Notes: generated by a model not told the origin, from the sequence alone. Positions 34,954 through 44,165 are shown, counted from the stretch's first letter. The stretch is DNA of 64,000 nt from GCA-2687025 sp964473525 (GCA_964473525.1 CAYYPK010000034.1:1-64000), one strand, 5' to 3'. Program-made: numbers and translations.

Positions 34954-35529
34954 CTAGGAATCTGGGCCTGTCGCTGGTGGCAGGATGGCTCTCACGTAGG
35001 GGTCGAGCTCCTCCTTGCTGTGATAGCCCTGGAGCCTCGTCACAATCTGATGGTCAGCGCTCAGCAGGAACGTCGTGGGAATGACCAGGACGCCACCGTA
35101 CGACATCGCAATGGCGCGCACGACGGACTCGTCGCCCATCAGAATGGGGTAGTCCACGCTGTGCTCGGTAACGAACGCGCGGACATCTACGGGCGTGTCG
35201 CTGACAGCGATGCCGAGGACCACGAGCCCTTCATCCCCGTGGGACTCGTAGAATTCGACGAAGTGAGGCATCGCCTGCACGCAGGGCGCGCACCAGGTCG
35301 CCCAGAAGTCGACGATGACCGCCTTGCCCCGGTAATCAGAAAGCGAGACCGTCTTCCCGTCGAGATCGACCAACGTGAAGTCAGGCGCGGGTCCGAGATC
35401 CCTTGCGACGACGAGGTCGTCCGAGGACACGCGCAACGCGTCGCCGTCCGGCTTACAGCCGGATGCCATCACGACCGTCAACAGGAGGCATGCGCACGCG
35501 ACAGGTTTGATGAGCTGTCTCAGGACCAT
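34954..35529 (-). CDS. TlpA/ResA-type thioredoxin-like lipoprotein
   Basis: A 191-residue protein from ATG 35529 with TAGGAG just upstream. The signal peptide ends in the lipobox VMASGCK, so the protein is attached to a membrane on the periplasmic side. The thioredoxin domain has the redox motif in VDFWATWCAPCVQAMPHF and the cis-Pro loop in LVIPTTFLLS, with the extra ResA/TlpA strand APDFTLVDLDGKTVSL. It probably reduces disulfides in exported or haem-binding proteins. It is read in the same direction as the PLP enzyme upstream, only 7 bases from its stop, so they are probably co-transcribed. Confidence 0.88.
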   Translation of the reverse strand: MVLRQLIKPVACACLLLTVVMASGCKPDGDALRVSSDDLVVARDLGPAPDFTLVDLDGKTVSLSDYRGKAVIVDFWATWCAPCVQAMPHFVEFYESHGDEGLVVLGIAVSDTPVDVRAFVTEHSVDYPILMGDESVVRAIAMSYGGVLVIPTTFLLSADHQIVTRLQGYHSKEELDPYVRAILPPATGPDS

Positions 35530-35536
35530 TCGGCTC

Positions 35537-36649
35537 CTACCCCAACCTGTCGCGCGCCGTGACGCCCCATTCCGCGGTGATGCTCCCGTCCTCGACGAGG
35601 TGCGCGCGCTTGTGCAGAGCCACGGTCGGGCAGATGTGCGCGGGTACGACGAAGACCGGGTCACCCACTTTGAGGCTGGCGTGCGTGGATTCGTCGGTGA
35701 GTTCGAGAACCCAGTGTTCCTCGCTCTGGCCGCCTACCTTGGCGCCCGGCACGTTCAGCACCTGCCCTCTGTCTCCGACAGGATCGGCGGCTATCGCCTT
35801 GTGTCCCAGGTCGATGCAGACGAGATGCGGGAGCGGCTTGGAGATGACGCGGCTGAAGAGTATGGCGGCGGGCGTAAATCCCAGGTCGGGCAGGCCTTCG
35901 CCGTAGCCGCAGTCGTGCAGCACGAACGTCCCGGGCGACGCCTCGACGCCCTCCTGCCGCGCGTAGTAGGGAAACGGTGGCGTGCCACCGATGACGATGA
36001 GCGGAGCCGCGATGCCCTCGGACTCCAACTGGCTCTGGAGACCCCGCACGACGGCGAGGATGTCTTCACAAGCCTTGTTCCGCTCGTCGACATTGGACGC
36101 CCGGTTGTGGCCGTCGTAAGCGTGCAGTCCGACGGCGTTCAGCCCGGCGATGGCAGGTAGCGCGCGATACAGATTCAGGGCGGCGTCGCCCGCTTCTATG
36201 CCCGTGCGATGCATCCCTACGTCCAGGTCGACCATGACGCTTGCGGTCTGTCCGGCAGACCGCATGGCGGCGCCCAACGCCTCCGCCGCAGCGATGTCGT
36301 CCACGACGCTCTTGAAGTCCGTGTTGGGATGCGCCGCCATGAGACGGGCGAGCGCGTCGGCGTTGGGTCCGACCATCTGGTAGGCGATGAGCACGTCAGG
36401 AGCGCCGGTCTCCGCGAGCATCTCGGCTTCACGCAGCGTGGCACACTTGTGCTTTGTGATGCCCACGGCCAGTTCGCGGCGCACGATCTCTGGAGTCTTG
36501 TGCGTCTTGACGTGCGGTCGCATGCGGGACGGATCACCCTCGCAGAGCTCCAGCGCGCGCTGGATGTTCGCGTCCATGATGTCGCTGTAGAACAGCAGAG
36601 ACGGCGACAGGATCGAATCGAGATCGCGGACATCGTAACGCGCGTCCAT
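35537..36649 (-). CDS. D-threonine aldolase-like PLP enzyme (alanine racemase fold-III)
   Basis: 370 residues from ATG 36649 with GGAGG eight bases upstream. The PLP lysine is in RPHVKTHKTPEI at the end of the first barrel strand. VMVDLDVGMHRTG and GLHAYDGHN fit the barrel. HDCGYGE and VPAHICPTVALH supply the His and Cys residues that bind the divalent metal in D-threonine aldolase and D-serine dehydratase. The expected reaction is cleavage or dehydration of a D-beta-hydroxy amino acid in the cytoplasm. A TlpA lipoprotein gene follows directly. Confidence 0.85.
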   Translation of the reverse strand: MDARYDVRDLDSILSPSLLFYSDIMDANIQRALELCEGDPSRMRPHVKTHKTPEIVRRELAVGITKHKCATLREAEMLAETGAPDVLIAYQMVGPNADALARLMAAHPNTDFKSVVDDIAAAEALGAAMRSAGQTASVMVDLDVGMHRTGIEAGDAALNLYRALPAIAGLNAVGLHAYDGHNRASNVDERNKACEDILAVVRGLQSQLESEGIAAPLIVIGGTPPFPYYARQEGVEASPGTFVLHDCGYGEGLPDLGFTPAAILFSRVISKPLPHLVCIDLGHKAIAADPVGDRGQVLNVPGAKVGGQSEEHWVLELTDESTHASLKVGDPVFVVPAHICPTVALHKRAHLVEDGSITAEWGVTARDRLG

Positions 36650-36974
36650 CCGCGCGGCCTCCGTGTGCTGTGGGCTGCCGACTACCCGGCTGCGGACACG
36701 TCTGGGCGTCCGCCTCTGTCGGCGCAAACATCCCATGTGGACCAACGTCTGTCAAGATGTGGGCGTCCACGCCTTCTGGCGACCTGCGAGAGATCGGCGC
36801 CATCCGTTGAGCTATCAGTGGACGTGCCTTCGCCACGCACTTAGCATGGCGGGAGACACACACGGTGGTCCGGGTAGCGGCGATGCTATGTCCTACCGCG
36901 GAGCGCGGGACGGCGCGCCAAGCGAAGGCGCCATGTCGTACGCGATGCGAAGCTCAGAGGGAGCGTAAGCTAAC
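36650..36974. other. Intergenic region of 325 bases
   Basis: The divergent promoters of the PLP enzyme and the acyltransferase-ankyrin gene should be here. A 26-codon frame at 36886-36969 contains an internal repeat (MSYRGA / MSYAMR) but has no ribosome-binding site of its own, so I do not call it a gene. I see no hairpin or clear promoter. Confidence 0.35.
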
Positions 36975-38687
36975 ATGGGAAAGTCCACGCCTGCGTCTGC
37001 GTCTGCGGACAGCCGCCGGCATGATCTGGACGCCTTACGCGCCACCGCCATGCTGCTGGGGATCGCCCTGCACGCCTCTCTCTCGTTCGTCAAGGTCGCT
37101 TGGGTAGTGCAAGACAGCCGGGAGCACGCCCTGTTCGGCCTGTTCGGCCTGTTTGCCGCTGTCGTACACGGGTTTCGGATGCCGCTGTTCTTCCTGCTTA
37201 GCGGCTTCTTCACCGCAATGCTCTGGAGACGAAGGGGCCTGAAGTCCCTCCTTGGGCAGCGAGTCCGTCGCATCGTCCTGCCGCTTGCCCTGTGCATGGT
37301 CACGGTCATCCCGACTATGGCCGTGGTGAATGGGATCGCGATGGCAACGGGCATCGAGCGCTCAACCGTCCGCGAACAGAGCGGGGTTGCGCAAGCCGAC
37401 ATTTGGGCAGCCGCGCGAAGCGGCGCCGTCGACGCGATCCGCGAACACCTCGCCGCTGGCGTCGACGTCGACAGTCAGCACCCCGAGTCTGGCGGGACGG
37501 CGCTGGCCATGGCGACCCTGGGCGACCAGACTGAGGCTGTCGATCTGCTGCTGCGCAGAGGAGCCGATGTGAACGCGCGCGGCAGGGACAAGGGTACTGC
37601 CCTGCACGCCGCCGCGTTCCTCGGCCACGCCGGGCCAGCTCGCCTGCTTGTCGAAGCGGGCGCCGACCTAGCCGCGCGAAACGGCTCTGGAGCGACGCCC
37701 ACAGAAGTCCTGGCGACCGATTGGCCTACGACGCAGTTCATCGCCGAGCTCCTCTCGATCACAGTGGAGGAGGACAAGGTCATGGCGGGGAGGGAAGAGG
37801 TCGCTGCCCTTCTCGCGGAGGGCGATTCAGGCGCGCGGGTACCCGGCAGGTCCGCGGGGGCGCCGGCCCGGCAGCTCAAGGGGGTCCGGTCAGGGCGGAT
37901 CCAGCAGCTCATGGCGACACCTGTATTCCACCATCTGTGGTTCCTGTGGTTCCTGTGCTGGCTGGTACCCGGCTTCGCCGTCTGTGCGGCAGTAGCAGAC
38001 AGGCTTGGGTGGCAAGGGGCTCCTGCGTGGCTGGTCGTGTCGCCGGCGAGATTCCTGTGGCTCATACCGCTGACGCTGGTCCCGCAGTGGTTCATGGGAC
38101 AGGCGCCTGGCAACTTCGGGCCCGACACGTCCGCAGGGCTTCTGCCGATGCCCCGCGTGCTGCTCTACTACGCGGTGTTCTATGGCTTCGGCGCGCTGCA
38201 TTACGACGCCGACGACAGCGAGGGGCGTGTCGGGCGCTGGTGGTGGCTGGCGTTGCCTGTGGCGTTCGTGCTGGCCCTTCCGCTGGGACTGGCGTTTTCC
38301 ATGGGCGCCGTGGATAGCGTGGACCCACAAGCCCGTCGCGCGATTTCAGCCGTAGCGCAGGTAGGCTACGCGTGGCTTATGACGTTCGGACTGATGGGCC
38401 TATTCCGCGCGGTGCTTTCGCGCGAGCGCCGGTGGGTGCGCTACGTCTCGGACTCGTCGTACTGGCTGTACATTGCGCATCTGCCGCTCATCATCTGTGC
38501 GCAGATGGTCGTGCGCGACTGGCAGACGCCCGCGATCGTGAAGTTCCTCTTCGTCTGTGTCGCCGTCACTGGGGTGCTTCTGCTGGTCTACCACACGGTG
38601 GTTCGGTACACGTGGCTTGGGAAGCTCCTCAACGGGCCGCGCCAGAGGCCGGGGAAGGCGGGCGCAGCTCCCTCCGCGACGGCGTGA
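36975..38687 (+). CDS. Acyltransferase-3 family membrane protein with ankyrin repeats inserted
   Basis: A 570-residue protein. It begins RRHDLDALRATAMLLGIALH, the conserved R-x-D and active-site His region of acyltransferase 3. MPLFFLLSGFF and RVRRIVLPL complete the N-terminal membrane module. Residues about 140-257 are then three or so ankyrin repeats (IWAAARSGAVDAIREHLAAG, LHAAAFLGHAGPARLLVEAG). From about 317 (FHHLWFLWFLCWL) the remaining membrane helices of the acyltransferase resume. The insertion sits in one loop and leaves the helices intact, so it is unlikely to be an assembly error. The enzyme would acylate a cell-envelope glycan or lipid. Confidence 0.85.
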   Translation: MGKSTPASASADSRRHDLDALRATAMLLGIALHASLSFVKVAWVVQDSREHALFGLFGLFAAVVHGFRMPLFFLLSGFFTAMLWRRRGLKSLLGQRVRRIVLPLALCMVTVIPTMAVVNGIAMATGIERSTVREQSGVAQADIWAAARSGAVDAIREHLAAGVDVDSQHPESGGTALAMATLGDQTEAVDLLLRRGADVNARGRDKGTALHAAAFLGHAGPARLLVEAGADLAARNGSGATPTEVLATDWPTTQFIAELLSITVEEDKVMAGREEVAALLAEGDSGARVPGRSAGAPARQLKGVRSGRIQQLMATPVFHHLWFLWFLCWLVPGFAVCAAVADRLGWQGAPAWLVVSPARFLWLIPLTLVPQWFMGQAPGNFGPDTSAGLLPMPRVLLYYAVFYGFGALHYDADDSEGRVGRWWWLALPVAFVLALPLGLAFSMGAVDSVDPQARRAISAVAQVGYAWLMTFGLMGLFRAVLSRERRWVRYVSDSSYWLYIAHLPLIICAQMVVRDWQTPAIVKFLFVCVAVTGVLLLVYHTVVRYTWLGKLLNGPRQRPGKAGAAPSATA

Positions 38688-38790
38688 CTAGCGAGGGCGC
38701 GCGCGCCCCTGACGCGCCGCGCGTCTTGACGTCGGTTGAATCTCATATGGTTAGCCAGTAGCCTACGCTCAGACGTTGGCGGGGCGATCC

Positions 38791-41061
38791 ATGCCACATT
38801 CGGACGCACAGGCAGACGCACGGGCAGAGCCGCGTGATGGGCGCCATTGGCAGGTCGGCATTCCCGGCCTCGCGCCAGACTCTGAACACGCCCAGCTCGT
38901 CATCCTGTTCACGGACATCGCGGGATCGACGAAGCTCAAAGATAGCATGCCCGGTGACGACTACCACGCGCTGCTACTCGACCACGACGCAATCCTGAAG
39001 GACATCATCACTCGCGACGACGCCGGGACGTGCGCCAAGCACACCGGCGACGGGTACCTCGCCGCGTTTCGCTTGAAGGATGTCGCCGTGCAGCGCGCTC
39101 TCGATATGCAGCGCGCCATGCGCGACCACAAGCTCAGCATACGTGTCGGCATCAACGCCGGGCAGGTGCGCCTCAGGCGGATGGACGACGGCCGCTTCGA
39201 CGTGTTCGGCCACAACGTCGATTGGGCGGCGCGCGCTGAGGCCATGGTGGAAGCTGGACACATATGCGTCACGCGCCCGGTGCACACGGACGCCTCGCGA
39301 CAGCTTAACTCCGGCGTCTGCTCGTGGAAACACCACGGCGAGTACGTCGTCAAGGACGGCGAGACCCCGCTCGACATCTGGGAGCCGCACGAGGCGGACG
39401 TCGATCCGATGCAGGCGCCACGCGGAAGCCGCATGTACGGCGCCCACCCGACGACATGGCACGTCCCCATACGCCGCAACCGCAACTTCACGGGTCGCGA
39501 AGGCATCCTGACGACGCTGTACGACTCGCTGCACAACCCGGCCCACGGAAACGAGAAAGATCGCGCCGCTCTGACGCAGACGGACGCCATTCACGGCCTC
39601 GGCGGCATCGGTAAGACCCAGATCGCGGCGGAATACGCGCACCGCTACGCGGGCGAATACAACTGCGTGTGGTGGGTCGCCGCGGAGGATGCCTCCTCCC
39701 GACAGACGGGCTACGTTGCGTTTGCGCAGCAACTGGGCCTGCCGCAGAAGGACGCGCAGGATCAGACCGTCACCGTGGCTGCCGTGCGTGAGTGGCTGCG
39801 CCTGAACGACAAGTGGCTGCTGATACTCGACAACGCCCCGGACGCCGACGCCGTCGCGGACCTGCTACCCGACGGCGACTCAGGACACATCGTCATCACG
39901 TCGCGGAGCGCCGCCTGGCGAGGGACCGCGCGACCCCTGCTCGTGGTTACATGGCCGCGCGAGGAATCCGTTGAGTTCCTGCGCGCCCGCACGGGAGACG
40001 AGGGCGACGCGGCAGACACACTCGCCGACGAGTTGGGCGACCTGCCTCTGGCGCTGGAGCAAGCGGCGGCGTACATGGACGCGGCGGGGATATCGTACGA
40101 CGAATACCTGGCGGGCTACCGCGAGGATCCCGCCGACGCGATGGAAACCGCAGCCCCGCTCGCGCACCCCGACCCGGTCGCAAGGACGTGGGAAGTGTCC
40201 ATGGAGCGCGTTCGCGAGGAGTCGCCGGAGGCAGCGGACCTGCTGAACCTGTGCGCCTTCTTCGCGCCGGACGACATCCCGCGCGGCATCATCACGGAGG
40301 GCGCGGAGCATCTGCCCGAGCCATTGGCCTCAGCAGTGAGCAGTGTGCGCGCCATGGGAAGGGTCACGATCGCGCTACGGCAGTATTCGCTGATGACCGT
40401 GGACGGGGACGCGCTGTCAGTGCACCGGCTTGTGCAGCAGGTTGTGCGAGACAGCATGTCCGACGACGACCGCCAGCGATGGTGGGAATGCGCCGTGCGT
40501 TTGCTGTCCAAAGCGATGCCGGCAGACGTCCTAACCGATCCCGAGGTGTGGCCCACGTACGACCGCTTACTGTCCCACGTCCGCGCTGTGACAGAGGGCG
40601 AGACGGAGCCGGGGTCAGCCGCAGACGCGCTTGGGAGCATCCTCAATCACGCTGGTGCCTACCTTCAGATCCGCGCGCAGTTTGCCGAGGCCGCTGACAT
40701 GCTCAGGCAAGCGGCTGCGGTCTACGAAGCCGATCTTGGACCCGACCACCCGGCCGTGGCGACCTCCGTCAACAACCTGGGCCTCGTGCTCAAGAGTCAG
40801 GGCGATCTGGACGGCGCGAAAGAGTGCTACGAACGCTCATTGCGTCTGGGCGAAGCCACCTACGGACCCAACCACCCGACCGTGGCGATCCGCGTCAACA
40901 ACCTGGGCGGCGTCCTTTTCACTCAGGGCGACCAGGACGGCGCGAACGAGTGCTACGAACGCGCAATGCACATATTCGAGCAGGTCCTTGGTGCCGGACA
41001 TCCGAGCACGGAGACCGTGCGGCGCAGCCTCGCTGTAGTCCTCAGCCAGATGCGCGGCTGA
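38791..41061 (+). CDS. Class III nucleotidyl cyclase fused to NB-ARC NTPase and TPR repeats
   Basis: 756 residues from ATG 38791; TTG 38776 is possible. Residues about 32-205 are a class III cyclase domain (LVILFTDIAGSTKL, KHTGDGYLAAF, IRVGINAGQV, FGHNVDWAARAEAM). A linker contains RNRNFTGREGIL. The NB-ARC core has its P-loop GLGGIGKT at about 269-276, a Walker B LLILDNAPD, ITSRS and LPLALEQAAAYM. The C-terminal 130 residues are TPRs of the kind in kinesin light chain (HPAVATSVNNLGLVLKSQG, HPTVAIRVNNLGGVLF). It is probably a cytoplasmic STAND-type switch in which ligand binding at the TPRs controls cyclic nucleotide synthesis. Confidence 0.87.
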   Translation: MPHSDAQADARAEPRDGRHWQVGIPGLAPDSEHAQLVILFTDIAGSTKLKDSMPGDDYHALLLDHDAILKDIITRDDAGTCAKHTGDGYLAAFRLKDVAVQRALDMQRAMRDHKLSIRVGINAGQVRLRRMDDGRFDVFGHNVDWAARAEAMVEAGHICVTRPVHTDASRQLNSGVCSWKHHGEYVVKDGETPLDIWEPHEADVDPMQAPRGSRMYGAHPTTWHVPIRRNRNFTGREGILTTLYDSLHNPAHGNEKDRAALTQTDAIHGLGGIGKTQIAAEYAHRYAGEYNCVWWVAAEDASSRQTGYVAFAQQLGLPQKDAQDQTVTVAAVREWLRLNDKWLLILDNAPDADAVADLLPDGDSGHIVITSRSAAWRGTARPLLVVTWPREESVEFLRARTGDEGDAADTLADELGDLPLALEQAAAYMDAAGISYDEYLAGYREDPADAMETAAPLAHPDPVARTWEVSMERVREESPEAADLLNLCAFFAPDDIPRGIITEGAEHLPEPLASAVSSVRAMGRVTIALRQYSLMTVDGDALSVHRLVQQVVRDSMSDDDRQRWWECAVRLLSKAMPADVLTDPEVWPTYDRLLSHVRAVTEGETEPGSAADALGSILNHAGAYLQIRAQFAEAADMLRQAAAVYEADLGPDHPAVATSVNNLGLVLKSQGDLDGAKECYERSLRLGEATYGPNHPTVAIRVNNLGGVLFTQGDQDGANECYERAMHIFEQVLGAGHPSTETVRRSLAVVLSQMRG

Positions 41062-41119
41062 CCAAGCGACCGTCGCAGCCGAGGCATCTTCGCGCGGACA
41101 GCAACACGGCGGTCGTCCC

Positions 41120-41295
41120 GAGACCCTTCGTCGTCTTTGGCTCCTCAGGGCGACAGGCGTGGGTGTGTGGCGCGTCCGCCGGCCCACCAGCCCCAGCCAT
41201 GTCATGCTGAGCGTCAGCGAAGCATCTCCCGGTGCGTAGCGCGGCGTTGGTTGCCCCCGAAGACCCTTCGTCGCCTCCGGCTCCTCAGCGTGGCA
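41120..41295. repeat. Three REP-like dispersed repeat units
   Basis: The intergenic gap 41062-41413 holds three related units: 41120-41155 (AGACCCTTCGTCGTCTTTGG then CTCCTCAGG), 41199-41230 in inverted orientation (TGTCATGCTGAGCGTCAGCG then AAGCATCT), and 41260-41295 (AGACCCTTCGTCGCCTCCGG then CTCCTCAGCG). The consensus resembles the 'TGTCATxCTGAGCGxAGCGAAGxATCT' palindromic repeats scattered between genes in many bacteria. No transposase is near. The rest of the gap is featureless. Confidence 0.65.
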
Positions 41296-41413
41296 GTCGG
41301 AGCGCGCTGCGGTCATCCCACGCGGCCGCTCAATTGCCGCGAAACCGCGCCCGTGCTAGACTTCGCGGCCGTGGCACGCTTCCAACGACATTTCACGACG
41401 CAGGGAGAAACAG

Positions 41414-42430
41414 GTGGCTGACGAGATTCGCGGAGCCGTCATAGGCTACGGCGCCGCGTTCAACATGGGACGTCATCACGTCCACGCGATGAACCGCACC
41501 GACGGTATCAACACCGTCGCTATCCTCGACATCGATGAGGCGCGCACGGCGGCCGCGAAGGAAGAATTCCCCGAAGTAGAGGTGTTCAACTCCCTCGACG
41601 ATATGATCGCCTGGGGTGAATTCGACGTAGCCGTGAACGTGCTTCCGCACAATCTTCACCACGGGCCCACCCTGGCTTGCCTCCAGGCTGGCAAGCACGC
41701 CATCGTCGAGAAGCCCTTCACCATCACCATCGCCGAAGCGACGGACCTGATAGAAGCGGCGAAGCAGAACGATGTCGTCGTGACGGTCCACCACAACCGC
41801 CGGTGGGACCAGGACTTCTGGACGCTCAAGGGGCTGGTCGAGAGCGGCGTCATCGGTCAGGTGTACAACATCGAGATGTGGGGCGGCGGCTACGGCAAGC
41901 CGAACCCCGACTGGTGGCGTAGCTCCAAAGCGGTGTCGGGCGGCGCGTTCTACGACTGGGGCGCCCACTTCATCGACTGGCTGCTAAACGTCATCCCCGA
42001 CAAGATGGTGAACATCACCGGCTTCTTCCACGATCTCGTGTGGGACGACATCACGAACGAAGACCACGTGCATGGGCTCATCCGGTTCGCCAACGGGTGC
42101 AGCGCGGACATCCAGATGTCGCAGATCGCCACGGTAGGAAAGCAGCGTTGGCGCCTGTTGGGCTCCCACGGCTCCATCACGGACGGCGACGGCTGCTTCC
42201 ACGTGCAGTCGAAGCTGGACGACCAGCCCGACAGCCAGGAAGTGAAGTACGAAGGTCGGCCTGGCCCGAGCTTCTACGAGAACTTCGTCTCCTACATCAA
42301 CGACCCGGTGAACACGAGCCTCATCGTGACGCCGGAGTCCGCGCGGCGCGTCATTGCCGTGCTGGAGCTCTCCGAGAAGTCCTCGCGCACGCACCAGGCG
42401 GAGACCGTGCCTTACGAGTTCGAAGACTAG
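41414..42430 (+). CDS. Gfo/Idh/MocA family NAD(P)-dependent oxidoreductase
   Basis: A 338-residue protein starting at GTG with AGGGAG upstream. The N-terminal Rossmann fold starts RGAVIGYGAAFNMGRHH. The family signature is in GKHAIVEKPFTITIAEA, with the conserved EKP lysine. VVTVHHNRRWDQDF and GGAFYDWGAHFIDWLL give the C-terminal domain and the catalytic-region His. It oxidises or reduces a sugar, inositol or related polyol in the cytoplasm. It is followed by a strong terminator, so it ends its transcript. Confidence 0.92.
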   Translation: MADEIRGAVIGYGAAFNMGRHHVHAMNRTDGINTVAILDIDEARTAAAKEEFPEVEVFNSLDDMIAWGEFDVAVNVLPHNLHHGPTLACLQAGKHAIVEKPFTITIAEATDLIEAAKQNDVVVTVHHNRRWDQDFWTLKGLVESGVIGQVYNIEMWGGGYGKPNPDWWRSSKAVSGGAFYDWGAHFIDWLLNVIPDKMVNITGFFHDLVWDDITNEDHVHGLIRFANGCSADIQMSQIATVGKQRWRLLGSHGSITDGDGCFHVQSKLDDQPDSQEVKYEGRPGPSFYENFVSYINDPVNTSLIVTPESARRVIAVLELSEKSSRTHQAETVPYEFED

Positions 42431-42460
42431 GCGCGGCCTGACGGTTCGATCACGTTGCAC

Positions 42461-42493
42461 GCCCCGGCCATCCGGCCGGGGCCGTCTTGTTTC
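42461..42493 (+). terminator. Rho-independent terminator after the oxidoreductase gene
   Basis: GCCCCGGCC (42461-42469) and GGCCGGGGC (42474-42482) form a perfect 9-bp GC stem with a 4-base loop, followed by CGTCTTGTTT. This is the best intrinsic terminator in the window. Confidence 0.85.
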
Positions 42494-42511
42494 TGGGGGT
42501 CGTGAAGCAGG

Positions 42512-43369
42512 ATGGCGGAGGTCAAGGCGGAGAGCATCGCCGTCAACGGCGTCACGCTGCACACGACGCGACAGGGCAAGGGCAAAGCGATCGTCCTGTG
42601 CCACGGTGGACCCGGCGGCTACGACGACCTCGGACCCGTCGCGGACATGCTGGACGACCTCGGTCGTGTCTATCGGTACGACCAACGCGGGTCGGGCAGG
42701 TCAGAGCGGCGCGGCCCGTACGATGTCGCGACATTCGTGGACGACCTCGAGGCGCTCAGGAAGCGATGGCGCGTTCGCAAGTGGGTTGTCGGCGGTCACT
42801 CGTGGGGAGCTTCGCTAGCCCTCATCTACGCGGCGCGGTACCCGTCGAAGACGCGGGCGCTTGTCTACATCAGCGGCACGGGCATCGACCCGCGCTGGCG
42901 AACGGAATACCGCCGCGCGCGACTGACTCGGCTCACCACGGAGGCGCGCGCCCGCTTCGAGGCGCTGAATCGGCTGCGCGCCCGCGCGACGGATAGCCAG
43001 CGCGCCCTCATCGCCCACGAGCGGCAGACGATACTTACTCCCACGAACTACCACGATCCCGGCGCGGCGCCCGAGCCCCCCGGAGACCACGACCGGCTCG
43101 TTAACATCGAGGTGAACGCGCACGTGAACGACGACCACGAGCGGATCGTGTCGAACCCACGGTTTCTCACACGCGTGGCGCAGCTGCCCATGCCTACGCT
43201 CGTCGTGCACGGCGCGAGCGACCCCCGCCCAGCGTGGTCCGCGGAGAGCGTAGCGCGAACCGTGGCGGACGGTGAGTTCGTCTCCCTACCCGGCGTGGGT
43301 CACTATCCCTGGGTGGAGGAGCCAGACCTGCTGCGCGGCGCCTTGCGAGGGTTCCTGCACAAGCTCTAG
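42512..43369 (+). CDS. Alpha/beta hydrolase (proline iminopeptidase-like)
   Basis: A 285-residue protein. The oxyanion loop is HGGPGGYDDLG. YRYDQRGSGRS is typical of proline iminopeptidases and related hydrolases. The nucleophile elbow is GHSWGAS (Ser). The acid and His of the triad fit VHGASDPRPAWS and LPGVGHYPWVEEP. It hydrolyses an ester or amide bond; the exact substrate is not readable. No signal peptide, so cytoplasmic. A terminator separates it from the gene before. Confidence 0.88.
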   Translation: MAEVKAESIAVNGVTLHTTRQGKGKAIVLCHGGPGGYDDLGPVADMLDDLGRVYRYDQRGSGRSERRGPYDVATFVDDLEALRKRWRVRKWVVGGHSWGASLALIYAARYPSKTRALVYISGTGIDPRWRTEYRRARLTRLTTEARARFEALNRLRARATDSQRALIAHERQTILTPTNYHDPGAAPEPPGDHDRLVNIEVNAHVNDDHERIVSNPRFLTRVAQLPMPTLVVHGASDPRPAWSAESVARTVADGEFVSLPGVGHYPWVEEPDLLRGALRGFLHKL

Positions 43370-43394
43370 TCCCTTCTCTGCCTCGCTTCGGCTT

Positions 43395-44165
43395 CTACCG
43401 CGCGCCAGACTTCAGCGTTGCCCATCGCACGGCGGCTTTGCCCTTCGGGTCCACTGCCAACACGGTCGAGGCGAGGCTAGCGTCCGCAGTGGCGATGGCG
43501 TTGATCTCGTCTTCCGACAGCGCCGTGTCGAAGAGGGCCACCTCGTCCATAGCTCCCGCCAACCAGTGCACATCCTTCGTGTCACCCCGCACGCCCATGG
43601 AGAGCGACTTGTTGCTGGGATTCAGGTCGCCGTTAGCGACGGCGAGCTCGCCCACGTTCTCCCCGTCTTGATAGAGCCGTAGCGTGTCGCCGTCGTACGA
43701 GAACGCGCAATGAGTCCAGATGTCCGTCTCGAGCGCGCCACCCGTTGTGACGGGGGCGTCCACTCCCCAGATGACGTAGCATTGCAACTGCGCGCCGTTC
43801 GTGCGGAAGGCGTAGGCGCCGAGCTCGCCCGCCCAGTCGTATTGCTCGAGGATAGAGTGGTTGCCGGCGACGTTGTCGAACTTCACCCACGCCATGGCCG
43901 TCATCGCGGGCGGGATGAGCACCTGGTCTGGGTCCGGGACCTCGACGTGTCCCGTCGAGCCGTCGAACACGATGCCGCCTCCATACTTGCCGGCGTCCCA
44001 GTCCGCGCCGCCGACGAGTTCTCCGTCGGCCTGCTGTCCCGACGCGTCCACGGTTGTGCCTCCGCTGCCCTCCTCGAACAGCCAGGCGCCGATGAGTTCG
44101 CCCCGTGCGGCGAACGCCGGCGTCAGTAGCAGGATGGCGAGAGCGAAATGGGCGTGCTTAGGCAT
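43395..44165 (-). CDS. Secreted LamG-domain protein with W-motif
   Basis: 256 residues from ATG 44165 with GGAGG seven bases upstream. The signal peptide ends near PAFAARG. The LamG domain reads LIGAWLFEEGSGGTTVDASG, GGIVFDGSTGHVEVPD, AMTAMAWVKFDN, WTHCAFSYDGDTLRLYQDG and GAMDEVALFDTALSEDEINAI. The C-terminus is AVDPKGKAAVRWATLKSGAR, matching the tag. It probably binds glycans on the cell surface or outside. It converges with the hydrolase gene. Confidence 0.83.
   Translation of the reverse strand: MPKHAHFALAILLLTPAFAARGELIGAWLFEEGSGGTTVDASGQQADGELVGGADWDAGKYGGGIVFDGSTGHVEVPDPDQVLIPPAMTAMAWVKFDNVAGNHSILEQYDWAGELGAYAFRTNGAQLQCYVIWGVDAPVTTGGALETDIWTHCAFSYDGDTLRLYQDGENVGELAVANGDLNPSNKSLSMGVRGDTKDVHWLAGAMDEVALFDTALSEDEINAIATADASLASTVLAVDPKGKAAVRWATLKSGAR

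Noticed and set aside
36886..36969. A 26-codon small gene with an internal MSY repeat.
   Set aside because: It has no ribosome-binding site or homologue-like features and lies in a promoter region. It is probably chance.
30906..41061. A defence island (duplicated-domain membrane protein plus STAND-cyclase).
   Set aside because: The two genes are separated by trpBA, a TlpA lipoprotein, a PLP enzyme and an acyltransferase, and no nuclease, methylase or toxin genes are present.
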